From Actinomadura chibensis NBRC 106107 (GTDB taxonomy: Bacteria > Actinomycetota > Actinomycetes > Streptosporangiales > Streptosporangiaceae): a DNA stretch of 64,000 bases. Each line of letters opens with the position of its first letter. The stretch's first letter is position 1. The position numbers were made by a program, and so were the translations under genes. A model generated the notes under the pieces. That model did no database searches. It saw only the letters and a program-made list of their open reading frames with translations, and was not told the DNA's origin. Below, piece after piece: positions 1-7,658 of this stretch. The stretch spans positions 28,410-92,409 of the forward strand of contig NZ_BCQP01000055.1 of NCBI RefSeq assembly GCF_001552135.1, read 5' to 3'.

Positions 1-1
1 C

Positions 2-913
2 GACCCTTCGCCGAGCCTCGCGCTGCCGTCCCTGGACGCGATGCCGAAGCTGCCCAGCGCGCCGCCGGTGAACGCCTCGGCGGACAGGTCCGCCGACGAT
101 TCCGGCGGCGTGCCGTGGGGCACGGTCGCCGCGATCGGGGGCACCGTGGCGACGCTCCTCGCGTTAGGCGCGGGCGGCTGGGCGCTCGGCCGCCGCCGCG
201 CCGCCGCCGTCCCGGCGCCCCGCACGAGCACCGACCCGGGGGCGGCCGGACGCGTCCACGCCGCGCTCCTGCTGCTGGCGGTCGACTGCGAGCAGGCGGG
301 CCGGGACGTGCCGAAGGTCCGCGCGGTCACGATCGACGACGCCGAGGTGACGCTGCACCTCGCCGCCGCCGACGAGGCCGCGCCGCAGCCGTGGCGGGCC
401 GCGCCCGGCGCGCGGCGCTGGCGGCTGCTCGTCAGCGACATCGACGAGCTGACCGACGACGTCCACCCGGTCGCGCCCTACCCGCTGCTCGCGGGGCTGC
501 GCCCCGGGACGTGGGTGAACCTGGCCGCGTATCCGGGGCCGATCGCGCTGGTCGGCGGCCGGAAGGCGGCGCGGAAGGCGGCGCTCGGGATGGCGCGGCG
601 GCTGCGCGCGGACCCGTGGCACTGGTCGGTCCGCGTCCGGACGGTGGGCTTCCCGCCGGAGGCGTCGATCGAGCCGGAGGAGGGCGCCGAGCGCGGCCGG
701 GTCGTGTTCATCGACGACGGCATGGAGGTGCCGGGGAAGATCCCGCCGGGTTCGGCGGTGGTCTCGGTCGGGCGCCCGGAGCGCGCGGGGACGATCTGGC
801 GGGTCCGCCGCGACGGGACGGTCGTCCCGCCCGCCGAGCTGCTCGCGAAGGACGCCGGGCCCCCGGACGCCGAGGCGCCCGGCCCCGGCCCGGCGGCGGC
901 GGGGAGGCGGTGA
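2..913 (+). CDS. Membrane protein at CIS locus (5' end outside window)
   Basis: The frame is open to the left edge with no convincing start, so the gene begins upstream; an internal ATG lies at 41. The visible part has a Pro/Ser-rich stretch, one hydrophobic segment (nt about 109-189) followed by RRRAAA, and a soluble domain of about 200 residues. That domain, with its LRPGTWVNLAAYPG and WHWSVRVRTVGF stretches, resembles from memory the middle domain of large actinobacterial LysM/BTAD membrane regulators, but no C-terminal activator domain follows. The stop is 4 bases before the next gene. The position next to a LuxR-like gene and the CIS genes suggests a membrane sensor or regulator of the cluster. 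Function is not known. Confidence 0.7.
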   Translation, partial: DPSPSLALPSLDAMPKLPSAPPVNASADRSADDSGGVPWGTVAAIGGTVATLLALGAGGWALGRRRAAAVPAPRTSTDPGAAGRVHAALLLLAVDCEQAGRDVPKVRAVTIDDAEVTLHLAAADEAAPQPWRAAPGARRWRLLVSDIDELTDDVHPVAPYPLLAGLRPGTWVNLAAYPGPIALVGGRKAARKAALGMARRLRADPWHWSVRVRTVGFPPEASIEPEEGAERGRVVFIDDGMEVPGKIPPGSAVVSVGRPERAGTIWRVRRDGTVVPPAELLAKDAGPPDAEAPGPGPAAAGRR

Positions 914-917
914 CGCC

Positions 918-1529
918 GTGCAGACGATTCCCGTGGCGGTGCACGCTCCGGACCCCATCACGCACGAGGGGGTGGTCGGCGGGCTGCGCCGCCGTCCCGA
1001 GCTGCACCTGGTCGCCGAGGCCGAGGCGGTGGTCGTCGTGGTCGTCGCCGAGGTGGTGGACGAGCGGGTCAAGACGGTCCTGCGGCGGTTCTCCCGGACC
1101 GTCGGGGCCCGGCCCGTCCTGATCGTGAGCGACCTCAAGGAGGCGCACCTGCTGGAGGCCGTCGAATGCGGCGTCGTCGCGATGCTGTGGCGGCGCGAGG
1201 CCACCCCGGACGGGATCGTCCGGGCCATCGTCGCGGCCGCGGGCGGCGGCGGCAGCCTGCCCCCCGACCTGCAGGGACGCCTGCTGAAGCAGGTCGGCCG
1301 CATGCAGCGCGGCGCGCGGGCGCAGGGCCTCGCCGCCGCCGGGCTGGCCGAGCGCGAGCGCGAGGTGCTGTGCCTCGTCGCGGACGGGCTCGACACGTCC
1401 GAGATCGCGGGGAAGCTCGCCTACTCCGAGCGGACGGTCAAGAACGTCCTGCACGGCCTGATGACCCGGCTCCACCTGCGCAACCGCGCCCACGCCGTCG
1501 CCTACGCCCTCAAGGAGGGCTACATCTGA
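918..1529 (+). CDS. LuxR-family regulator with pseudo-receiver domain
   Basis: A 203-residue protein starting at GTG 918. The C-terminal 60 residues form a NarL/LuxR helix-turn-helix (LAEREREVLCLVADGL, then SERTVKNVLHGLMTRL). The N-terminal part has the size and pattern of a response-regulator receiver. However, the segment where the phosphorylated Asp should lie reads VVVVVVAEVVDE with no Asp at the expected site, and the conserved Lys region reads WRREA. It is therefore probably not controlled by phosphorylation. The stop TGA overlaps the ATG of the DUF4255 gene (TGATG), so the two are likely translationally coupled. It is the likely dedicated transcriptional regulator of the CIS cluster; Streptomyces CIS loci carry a comparable gene at this position. 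Confidence 0.85.
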   Translation: MQTIPVAVHAPDPITHEGVVGGLRRRPELHLVAEAEAVVVVVVAEVVDERVKTVLRRFSRTVGARPVLIVSDLKEAHLLEAVECGVVAMLWRREATPDGIVRAIVAAAGGGGSLPPDLQGRLLKQVGRMQRGARAQGLAAAGLAEREREVLCLVADGLDTSEIAGKLAYSERTVKNVLHGLMTRLHLRNRAHAVAYALKEGYI

Positions 1530-2143
1530 TGCTCCACGAAGTGGACGACGCGCTCCGCGCCCTGCTGAGCGCCCGCGCTCTCGCGGGCGGGGACGTGCAG
1601 CTCGTGTTCGACGCGCCGACCCGCGACTGGGCGGCGCGCCGCAACACCCCGACCGTCAACGCCTACCTGTACGACGTCCGCGAGGACATGGCGCGGCGGG
1701 AGCTCGGCCCGGCCCGCGTGCACGGCGAGGACGGGCGGGTGACCGGCTACCGGCGGCCGCCCCGCCACTACCGCCTCTCCTACCTGATCAGCGCGTGGAC
1801 GAAGCGGCCCGAGGACGAGCACCGCCTCCTCTCGGCGGTGCTCGGCTGCCTGCTGCGCTACGAGACGCTCCCCGCCGAGACGCTGCCGGACGGGGGCGTG
1901 CTCGCCGCGACCGGGACGGCGATCCCGGTGACGGTGGCCGTCCCGCCGCCGGAGCCGCGCTCGATCACCGACCTGTGGTCGGCGCTCGGCGGCGAGCTGA
2001 AGCCGTCGCTGGACGTCGTCGTCCTCGCGCCGTTCCCGCTGGCGCCCGACCTCGGCGCCGCGCCGCCGGTCACCGAGGTGGAGGTGGCGGTGCGCGAGCG
2101 CGTGTCCGCGCTGGTGGACGTCCGGCGGAAGCGGCTGACGTGA
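1529..2143 (+). CDS. DUF4255 CIS cap/terminator protein (Pvc16-like)
   Basis: A 204-residue protein of the DUF4255 (Pvc16 N-terminal) family. Family hallmarks are the N-terminal helix (MLHEVDDALRALL), the TVNAYLYDVRED strand and the RPPRHYRLSYLISAW segment. In characterised contractile injection systems this family caps the distal end of the tube-sheath, like a phage tail terminator. It overlaps the upstream gene by one base and the downstream ATPase by four bases (GTGA), so the three are translationally coupled. Confidence 0.9.
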   Translation: MLHEVDDALRALLSARALAGGDVQLVFDAPTRDWAARRNTPTVNAYLYDVREDMARRELGPARVHGEDGRVTGYRRPPRHYRLSYLISAWTKRPEDEHRLLSAVLGCLLRYETLPAETLPDGGVLAATGTAIPVTVAVPPPEPRSITDLWSALGGELKPSLDVVVLAPFPLAPDLGAAPPVTEVEVAVRERVSALVDVRRKRLT

Positions 2144-4140
2144 CCGATCCGGCCGGATACCTGCTGGCCAGGATCGAGCTGCTGCGCACCCGCGTCCGGC
2201 GGCTGGTCGAGGAGCGGTCGGGCGCTGACCCGTCCGCCGGGGACGAGTACCGGGGCCTGTACGTCCCGCCGGAGACGGCGCGGTGGCTGGCCGGGGGGCC
2301 GGGGCCGGAGCCCGTCCCCGACCCCCGCTACGACCGGGCCGCGCGGGAGCTGGCGGAGGCGGCGGGCTCGGAGGCGCGCGTGCACCGGCTCGCCGCCGCG
2401 TTCGGCCTCACCGACCTCGACCTGGAGATCCTGCTCGTCGCGCTCGCGCCCGACCTGGACCGCTCGTTCGAAGCGCTCTACGGCTACCTCAACGACGACG
2501 TGAGCCGCCGCCGCGCGTCGGTCGGGCTCGCGCTCGACCTGTGCGGGACGCCGGTGACCTCGGCGCCCGGCCGGGCCCGGTTCGCGGCCGGGGCCCCGCT
2601 GATCACCGGGCGCCTCCTCGTCACGCGGGACACCGACCGGCCGTTCCTGAGCCGGGCGCTGCTCGTCCCCGACCGGGTCGCCGCGTTCCTGCTCGGCGAC
2701 GACGCGCCCGACGACGAGCTGACCGGCGCGGTCCGCCTCGACGAGGTGACGGAGGCCGTCGCCGGCGGGTCGCCGCCCGGCCTCGCGGAGCGGCTGCGCT
2801 CCGCCGACCCGACGCTCGTCTACCTGCACGAGTCCCGGCCCGGCTCGGGCGTCGCGGCGGCCCGCTCCGCCGCGGCGTCCGCCGGGCTGCCCGTGCTGGC
2901 CGCCGACCCGGACCGGCTGGACGCGGCGCTCGTCCCGGTCGTCCTGCGGGAGGCGGCGATGCGCGGCGCGGCCGTCGTCGCGGGGCCGCTCCCGGACGGC
3001 GGCGCCCTGCTGCGCGCGTTCGCGGAGGCGTCCGCGAAGGTCCCGGTGCTGCTGACCGGCCCGCAGCCGTACGACCCGGGGTGGAGCGAGGCGCAGCCGC
3101 TCGTCCTGGACGTCCCCGCGCGGGAGAGCGCCGCCGGGGCCTGGCGCGCGGAGCTGCCGGGCGACCCCGGCTTCGACCTGGACGCCGCCACCGCCACCTA
3201 CCGCTTCACCCCGGACCAGGTCCGGCGGGCGGTGCGGGCGGCCCTCGACCACGCGGCGCTCGACGGCGTGCCGCTGTCGGCCGCGCACCTGCACCGGGGA
3301 GCGCGCCTGCAGAACGCGGGCGGCCTGCACAAGCACGCGCGGCGGATCGTCCCGTCGGTCGGCTGGGACGATCTCGTCCTGCCGGCCGAACCGGCGGGGC
3401 GGCTGCGCGAGCTGATCCAGCGGGCCCGGCACCGCGACCGGGTCCTCGGGGAATGGGGGCTGCGCAGCGGCGGCGGCCGGGGCCGGGGCGTGGTGGCGCT
3501 GTTCGCCGGGGACTCCGGCACCGGCAAGACCATGTCGGCGGAGGTGCTCGCCGCCGAACTCGGCCTCGACCTGTACGTCGTGGAGCTGTCCGCCGTCGTC
3601 GACAAGTACGTCGGCGAGACCGAGAAGAACCTTGAGCGGATCTTCGCCGAGGCCGACCGGATGGACGCGGTGCTCCTGTTCGACGAGGCCGACGCCGTGT
3701 TCGGCAAGCGCTCCGACGTCCGGGACGCCCGCGACAGGTACGCCAACCTGGAGAGCGCCTACCTGCTGCAGCGGCTGGAGTCGTTCGGCGGGATCGCCGT
3801 CCTCACCACCAACCTGCGCGCCAACATCGACGACGCCTTCACCCGGCGGCTGGACATCGTCATCGACTTCCCGTTCCCGGACGCGGCGCAGCGCCGCGCG
3901 CTGTGGGAGCACTGCCTCGCCCCGCCCGTCCCGGTGGACGGCGCCGTCGACCTCGACCGGTGCGCGCGGGAGTTCGAACTCGCGGGCGGCGCGATCCGCG
4001 GCGCGGCCGTCACCGCCGGGTACCTCGCGGCGGCGGCCGGACGCCCCGTCGCGATGGCCGACCTGCTCGCCGGGGCGCGCCGCGAGTACCGCAAGCTGGG
4101 CCGCCTGCTGCCCGGCGACGTGCCCCCGGCGGACCTCTGA
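2140..4140 (+). CDS. CIS-associated AAA+ ATPase (Pvc15-like)
   Basis: A 666-residue ATPase starting at GTG 2140, overlapping the DUF4255 stop. The C-terminal AAA+ module has a Walker A GDSGTGKT near residue 457, Walker B VLLFDEADAVFG, sensor-1 VLTTNLRAN and the arginine-finger region DDAFTRRLD. The N-terminal 400 residues are a divergent helical/AAA-like region typical of this family. Homologues (Afp15/Pvc15) are needed for CIS assembly or stability, though the exact step is debated. It ends 14 bases from the convergent stop of the next gene, so this closes the first rightward block. Confidence 0.92.
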   Translation: MTDPAGYLLARIELLRTRVRRLVEERSGADPSAGDEYRGLYVPPETARWLAGGPGPEPVPDPRYDRAARELAEAAGSEARVHRLAAAFGLTDLDLEILLVALAPDLDRSFEALYGYLNDDVSRRRASVGLALDLCGTPVTSAPGRARFAAGAPLITGRLLVTRDTDRPFLSRALLVPDRVAAFLLGDDAPDDELTGAVRLDEVTEAVAGGSPPGLAERLRSADPTLVYLHESRPGSGVAAARSAAASAGLPVLAADPDRLDAALVPVVLREAAMRGAAVVAGPLPDGGALLRAFAEASAKVPVLLTGPQPYDPGWSEAQPLVLDVPARESAAGAWRAELPGDPGFDLDAATATYRFTPDQVRRAVRAALDHAALDGVPLSAAHLHRGARLQNAGGLHKHARRIVPSVGWDDLVLPAEPAGRLRELIQRARHRDRVLGEWGLRSGGGRGRGVVALFAGDSGTGKTMSAEVLAAELGLDLYVVELSAVVDKYVGETEKNLERIFAEADRMDAVLLFDEADAVFGKRSDVRDARDRYANLESAYLLQRLESFGGIAVLTTNLRANIDDAFTRRLDIVIDFPFPDAAQRRALWEHCLAPPVPVDGAVDLDRCAREFELAGGAIRGAAVTAGYLAAAAGRPVAMADLLAGARREYRKLGRLLPGDVPPADL

Positions 4141-4153
4141 CCCGGCGGCCGTC

Positions 4154-5611
4154 TCATCGCGGGTCGTAGGGGATGCGCATCGCGGAGATCCGGTCCTGGT
4201 CCAGCGGGACGTTCGAGCGGACCTCGATCGGCGAGTCGCCCGACCGCACCCAGAAGCCGACGCTCAGCTTGCCGCCATTGATGTCGCGGAAGTCCTCGCC
4301 CTCGGCGAACTCCAGGCCGACCTCCTCGGTGTACTTCTGCCATTCCTGGTTCGGTTCGAGCTTGAACGGCTTGAAGACCTCGCGGCGCTGGAGCACCTCC
4401 TTGTCCCCGTCGAAGTTCCAGTCGAAGATCACCGAGATGCTGGCGTCGGGGTCGCCGTTCGACTTCACCCAGAAGTCGAACGTCGTCGAGCTGCCCGGGA
4501 CGTAGGCGTCCTTCATCCCGCAGAGCGTGTACCGGACGGAGCTCCACGTGCACTTCCACTCGTCGTTCAGCCGCTCGAAACCCGGGCTCTTCACCGGGAA
4601 CGGCCAGGTGGCGGGCTGCTCGCCCGGCTTCGGCGGGTCCGGCCACGGGGCGGCCCTGCTCAGGTAGAGGAGGCGGCGGCCGGGGCCGCCGAGCTGCCGC
4701 TCGCCGCCGTCGCCGCCCGGCGGCGGCTCCTCCCCGCCACCGCCGCCGGGCGGCGGGGCGGGCGGCGCCTTCCTCGGCTCCTGGTCGGGCTCCGGCGCCT
4801 TGGACGGCTTCCCGTCCGGCATGCTCAGCGGATTGCCCACCGGGACCATGCCGCCGTCGCGCGCCCGCGAGCCGAACTTCGGATCGAACACGAACCAGGC
4901 GATGGTGAACGCGACGGCGGCCGAGACGAGCACGCCCATGAAGCCGAGCAGCCAGCGCGGCATCACCGCCCGCTGGACGAACACGCCCCCCACTTCGACC
5001 GGCTCCACCCCGGAGCGCAGCACGTTCACCGTGTAGGGGTGCGACTCGCGCTGCCCGAACCAGGTGATGGAGCCGGGCCTGATCCGTCCCTGCACCCACG
5101 CGGCCCGGCCCGGATCGACCTGCACGTTCGCGGGGTGCAGCTCGAAGCCGAGCCGCCCCGTGTTGTCCTTGCCGGTGAGCGACGCGGTCAGCCGGGTGTT
5201 GCCGAGGTTGTCCAGGGCGAACTTGGGCTTGGCGCGGAACCGTCCGGCCACGGTGTGCGGGAGCAGCTCAGCCCGCACCTCGGTGAACGGCGTGACGGTG
5301 AGGTGGCCCTCGACGACGGTCTTGTCCCCGGGCTGCTCGGTCGGGACGATCTCGACGGCGAACGGGTGCCCGCCGGCGGGCGCGTCCGGGGTGCGCGGCG
5401 GCCGGAACGTGATCTCGACGGTGCCGGTCGTCCCCGGGTAGAGGCGCAGCGACCGCGGCTCGACCGCGGCCCACACCGCGGGCCCGCCCGCGACCGAGAC
5501 GCGGTACTCCTCCACCAGGTCGGTCGTGTTGCGCAGCCGCAGCGTGACGGACGCGGCGGCACCGGGGTCCACGGTGGCGGACGCCGGATCAAGAGAACTC
5601 CAGATGCTCAC
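4154..5611 (-). CDS. CIS-cluster single-pass membrane protein with Ig-like domains
   Basis: A 485-residue protein; GTG 5611 (VSIWSSLDPAS) is preferred because the family-like fold begins there, although the frame stays open upstream. Residues 1-210 look like two beta-sandwich (Ig/CARDB-like) modules (VTLRLRNTTDLVEEYRVSV; LDNLGNTRLTASLTG). A single transmembrane helix follows at about 217-245, then a Pro/Gly-rich linker and a C-terminal beta-rich domain with two cysteines (KCTWSSVRYTLCG). Streptomyces CIS loci have a gene of similar kind here. It may tether the particle to the membrane or sense envelope damage; this is inference, and the topology is not settled by flanking charges. Confidence 0.7.
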   Translation of the reverse strand: MSIWSSLDPASATVDPGAAASVTLRLRNTTDLVEEYRVSVAGGPAVWAAVEPRSLRLYPGTTGTVEITFRPPRTPDAPAGGHPFAVEIVPTEQPGDKTVVEGHLTVTPFTEVRAELLPHTVAGRFRAKPKFALDNLGNTRLTASLTGKDNTGRLGFELHPANVQVDPGRAAWVQGRIRPGSITWFGQRESHPYTVNVLRSGVEPVEVGGVFVQRAVMPRWLLGFMGVLVSAAVAFTIAWFVFDPKFGSRARDGGMVPVGNPLSMPDGKPSKAPEPDQEPRKAPPAPPPGGGGGEEPPPGGDGGERQLGGPGRRLLYLSRAAPWPDPPKPGEQPATWPFPVKSPGFERLNDEWKCTWSSVRYTLCGMKDAYVPGSSTTFDFWVKSNGDPDASISVIFDWNFDGDKEVLQRREVFKPFKLEPNQEWQKYTEEVGLEFAEGEDFRDINGGKLSVGFWVRSGDSPIEVRSNVPLDQDRISAMRIPYDPR

Positions 5612-5704
5612 CGACCGGACACTAGGCGCGCCCGCGCGGGGCGGGCATGGCCCCGCGTGCACCCTCGGGTGCACGCTCCCCTGCCCCCGCTGACACCGGC
5701 GCTC

Positions 5705-6331
5705 CTACGCGTGGTCGTGCTCGGCGTCGGTCTGGACGGGACGCCGGAGCGCGGCGTCCGCGTCGGCGTCGGCGGCCTTCTCCAGGGCGTCGGACGGGTC
5801 CGACACCGACAGGCCGTTCCCGTTGTCCGTGCCGGGGACCGTCCCGGCGCGCTGCTGGTTGTAGTGCGACAGCTCGTGCCCGAGAAGCCGGTTGCCGCCC
5901 GGCGACCCGGGATCGTACCGACCCCGCTGGAACGCGATGTGCGAACCGGACGTGAACGCCACCGCCTGGACGGAGACGGCGGCCCGGTGCGCCGCCGAGT
6001 CGGTGTGCACGCGGACGCCGGACAGGTCCGTGCCGTACCGGGCCTCCCATTCCGCGCGGACGGGCGCCTCCAGCGGCCGTCCCGGCGACCGCAGCACCTG
6101 TTCGACGTGCTCGCGCTGGACGGCCGCCGCCTGCTCGCCGCCGTCCTCGCCTTGGGTCCGGGCGGAGAGCAGGCGCGCCACGGCGGCGTTCCCGACCAGC
6201 CGTTGCAGCGCGACCACCGACCGCGCGGCCGGTGTGGTCCCGGCCGTGGCGGCGGCGTCGGTGCGGGCCTTCCCGGCGCTCGGCGTCCGCCGCGCCCCGC
6301 CGTCGTCCCGCTGATTCCTCAGCTCACGCAC
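5705..6331 (-). CDS. eCIS core domain (DUF4157) protein
   Basis: A 208-residue protein starting at GTG 6331 with an AGGGAG ribosome site six bases upstream. It carries the DUF4157 metallopeptidase-like motif HELSH at residues 152-156 after the typical GVRVHTDSAAH stretch. The N-terminal part is disordered and contains LQRLVGNAAV (42-51) and AVQREH (70-75). The first motif recurs in the adjacent toxin candidate. DUF4157 proteins are markers of contractile injection systems and are often cargo or cargo-processing factors; whether HELSH is catalytic here is unknown. It is transcribed divergently from the effector gene. Confidence 0.88.
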   Translation of the reverse strand: MRELRNQRDDGGARRTPSAGKARTDAAATAGTTPAARSVVALQRLVGNAAVARLLSARTQGEDGGEQAAAVQREHVEQVLRSPGRPLEAPVRAEWEARYGTDLSGVRVHTDSAAHRAAVSVQAVAFTSGSHIAFQRGRYDPGSPGGNRLLGHELSHYNQQRAGTVPGTDNGNGLSVSDPSDALEKAADADADAALRRPVQTDAEHDHA

Positions 6332-6549
6332 AACACGCTCCCTGTCGACGAGTTCGGTCCCGCGCCCAAGGGTGGAACGCGCCCTCACCGGCTGTGAAGG
6401 AACGGACGGGCACCGGACGCGGCACGGGGAGATGCCCGAACGGACACCCGGACAAGGAGGCACCGAACGCTGCCCTTACGGTCCTCCCGCCGCGACGGGC
6501 GCGCTGGTAGGTCTGCCCCGACGAAGCCCAGAGGGAAGGCGGTTCGCCG
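6332..6549. promoter_or_regulatory. Divergent intergenic region, DUF4157 / effector
   Basis: These 218 bases separate divergent genes and should hold both promoters. I see no confident -35/-10 pair. A GGGAAGG tract about 10 bases before ATG 6550 can serve as ribosome site for the effector gene. Confidence 0.4.
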
Positions 6550-7515
6550 ATGCGCAAGAGTGAGTTGCAGGAGTGGCCACGGTCGGGTGGCCGCGCGTCC
6601 TCGCGTCCGCGCGCACAGGACGCCGAGACCGGCCCGGACCAGGCCGACCTGGCCGCGGCGGGCGGCCCGGCGAGCGCGGCCGGCGTCCTCGCCCTGCAGC
6701 GGACGGCCGGGAACGCGGCCGTCACGCAGGCGCTCGGGGCGCGGCGGCACGACCGCGGCGGCGCGCTGCCCGTGCAGCGGGCCCTCCGGAACAACCAGCG
6801 GGAGTACGGCATCACCCCGGGGCTGCTGATGTCGCCCAGGCAGTCGGACCAGAACGAGCTGGAACGCGTCTTCCCCAGGGACGAGAACGGCGCCTTCCAG
6901 CAGTTCCCGGACCCGGTCACGCTCGGCGTCGCCGTCGGGGGCAAGCTGAACAAGCTGCTGCACAAACTGAAACACGACCAGCCGGAGGCCACCGTCCCGG
7001 AGGCCGCGGACTGGGTGAAGGGCATCAACCCCCGGTTCCCCGAGGGCGGCGGCTACCGCCGCAACTGCGTCGACGCGGCGCGCAGCTTCGTGGCCTCCTG
7101 GTCCGGCAACCCCACCGTGGCCGTCGGGGTCGTCGGCACCACCGACCAGGACGTCGAACGCGGCGGCAACGACCGGACGGCGACCTGGCTGGCCACCCGC
7201 TGGAAGACCGACGAGGCCGTGGCGCCCGACGGCCAGCCGGTCGCGGACGTGTGGGCGAGGGTCGCGGCCCGGCTGCTCGGGCAGGGGCACGGCGCGGTCA
7301 GCATCGTGGTCTTCAAGCGGGAGGAGAACGGGAACGTCCACGCCGTCTGCGCCGTCAACCACGAGAACAAGGTCGTCTGGGTCGATCCGCAGGTCGGGCA
7401 GATCAGCGTGGACGGCCCGATGTACCGGGGCACCGCCTTCATGACGATCACCCTCAGCCCCCAGTTCACGCCGGTCGACGCGCCGCCGCCCCAGCCCACG
7501 GCGCTGTCCCTGTAG
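6550..7515 (+). CDS. Candidate CIS effector: papain-fold toxin / glutamine deamidase (Tox-PL)
   Basis: A 321-residue protein. Residues 1-80 are disordered and carry LQRTAGNAAV (49-58), nearly identical to the motif in the neighbouring DUF4157 protein, plus LPVQR (73-77). From about residue 155 the Tox-PL (papain fold toxin 1) pattern appears: INPRFPEGGGYRRNCVDA with Cys173, then VHAVCAVNH with His264, and VWVDPQVGQ with Asp279 and Gln281. That is the Cys-His-Asp arrangement of toxin glutamine deamidases. Catalysis is inferred from these residues; the target is unknown. No immunity gene is recognisable next to it. Its position between the DUF4157 gene and the sheath supports a role as cargo of the particle. 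Confidence 0.78.
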   Translation: MRKSELQEWPRSGGRASSRPRAQDAETGPDQADLAAAGGPASAAGVLALQRTAGNAAVTQALGARRHDRGGALPVQRALRNNQREYGITPGLLMSPRQSDQNELERVFPRDENGAFQQFPDPVTLGVAVGGKLNKLLHKLKHDQPEATVPEAADWVKGINPRFPEGGGYRRNCVDAARSFVASWSGNPTVAVGVVGTTDQDVERGGNDRTATWLATRWKTDEAVAPDGQPVADVWARVAARLLGQGHGAVSIVVFKREENGNVHAVCAVNHENKVVWVDPQVGQISVDGPMYRGTAFMTITLSPQFTPVDAPPPQPTALSL

Positions 7516-7602
7516 CCCCGCGCCGGGGGCCGCCGCGAGGGGCCGCGCGGGCAGCCGAGGGTGCCCCCGGGACGGGACGAACGGACGTTCCGGGCGGCGC
7601 GG

Positions 7603-7638
7603 CGGGACGGCAGGGTTTCGGTAGACCAAGCCGTCCCG
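7603..7638. repeat. Hairpin in leader of sheath gene
   Basis: Nine-base perfect arms (CGGGACGGC at 7603-7611 and its complement at 7630-7638) enclose an 18-base loop, ending five bases before the GGGGGAG ribosome site of the sheath gene. It could be a terminator for the effector transcript or an attenuator/mRNA stabiliser for the structural operon. Confidence 0.45.
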
Positions 7639-7658
7639 AACCGGGGGAGTAGCTGCCA

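Noticed and set aside
164..1396. Long minus-strand open frames opposite the CIS regulator genes, and similar ones throughout
   Set aside because: They are mirror frames of high-G+C codon bias: Arg/Pro/Ala-rich, no domains, no ribosome sites, opposite well-supported genes.
4154..5611. Treating the Ig-like membrane protein as a tail fibre
   Set aside because: It has a central membrane helix and no fibre-type repeats or trimerisation domain.
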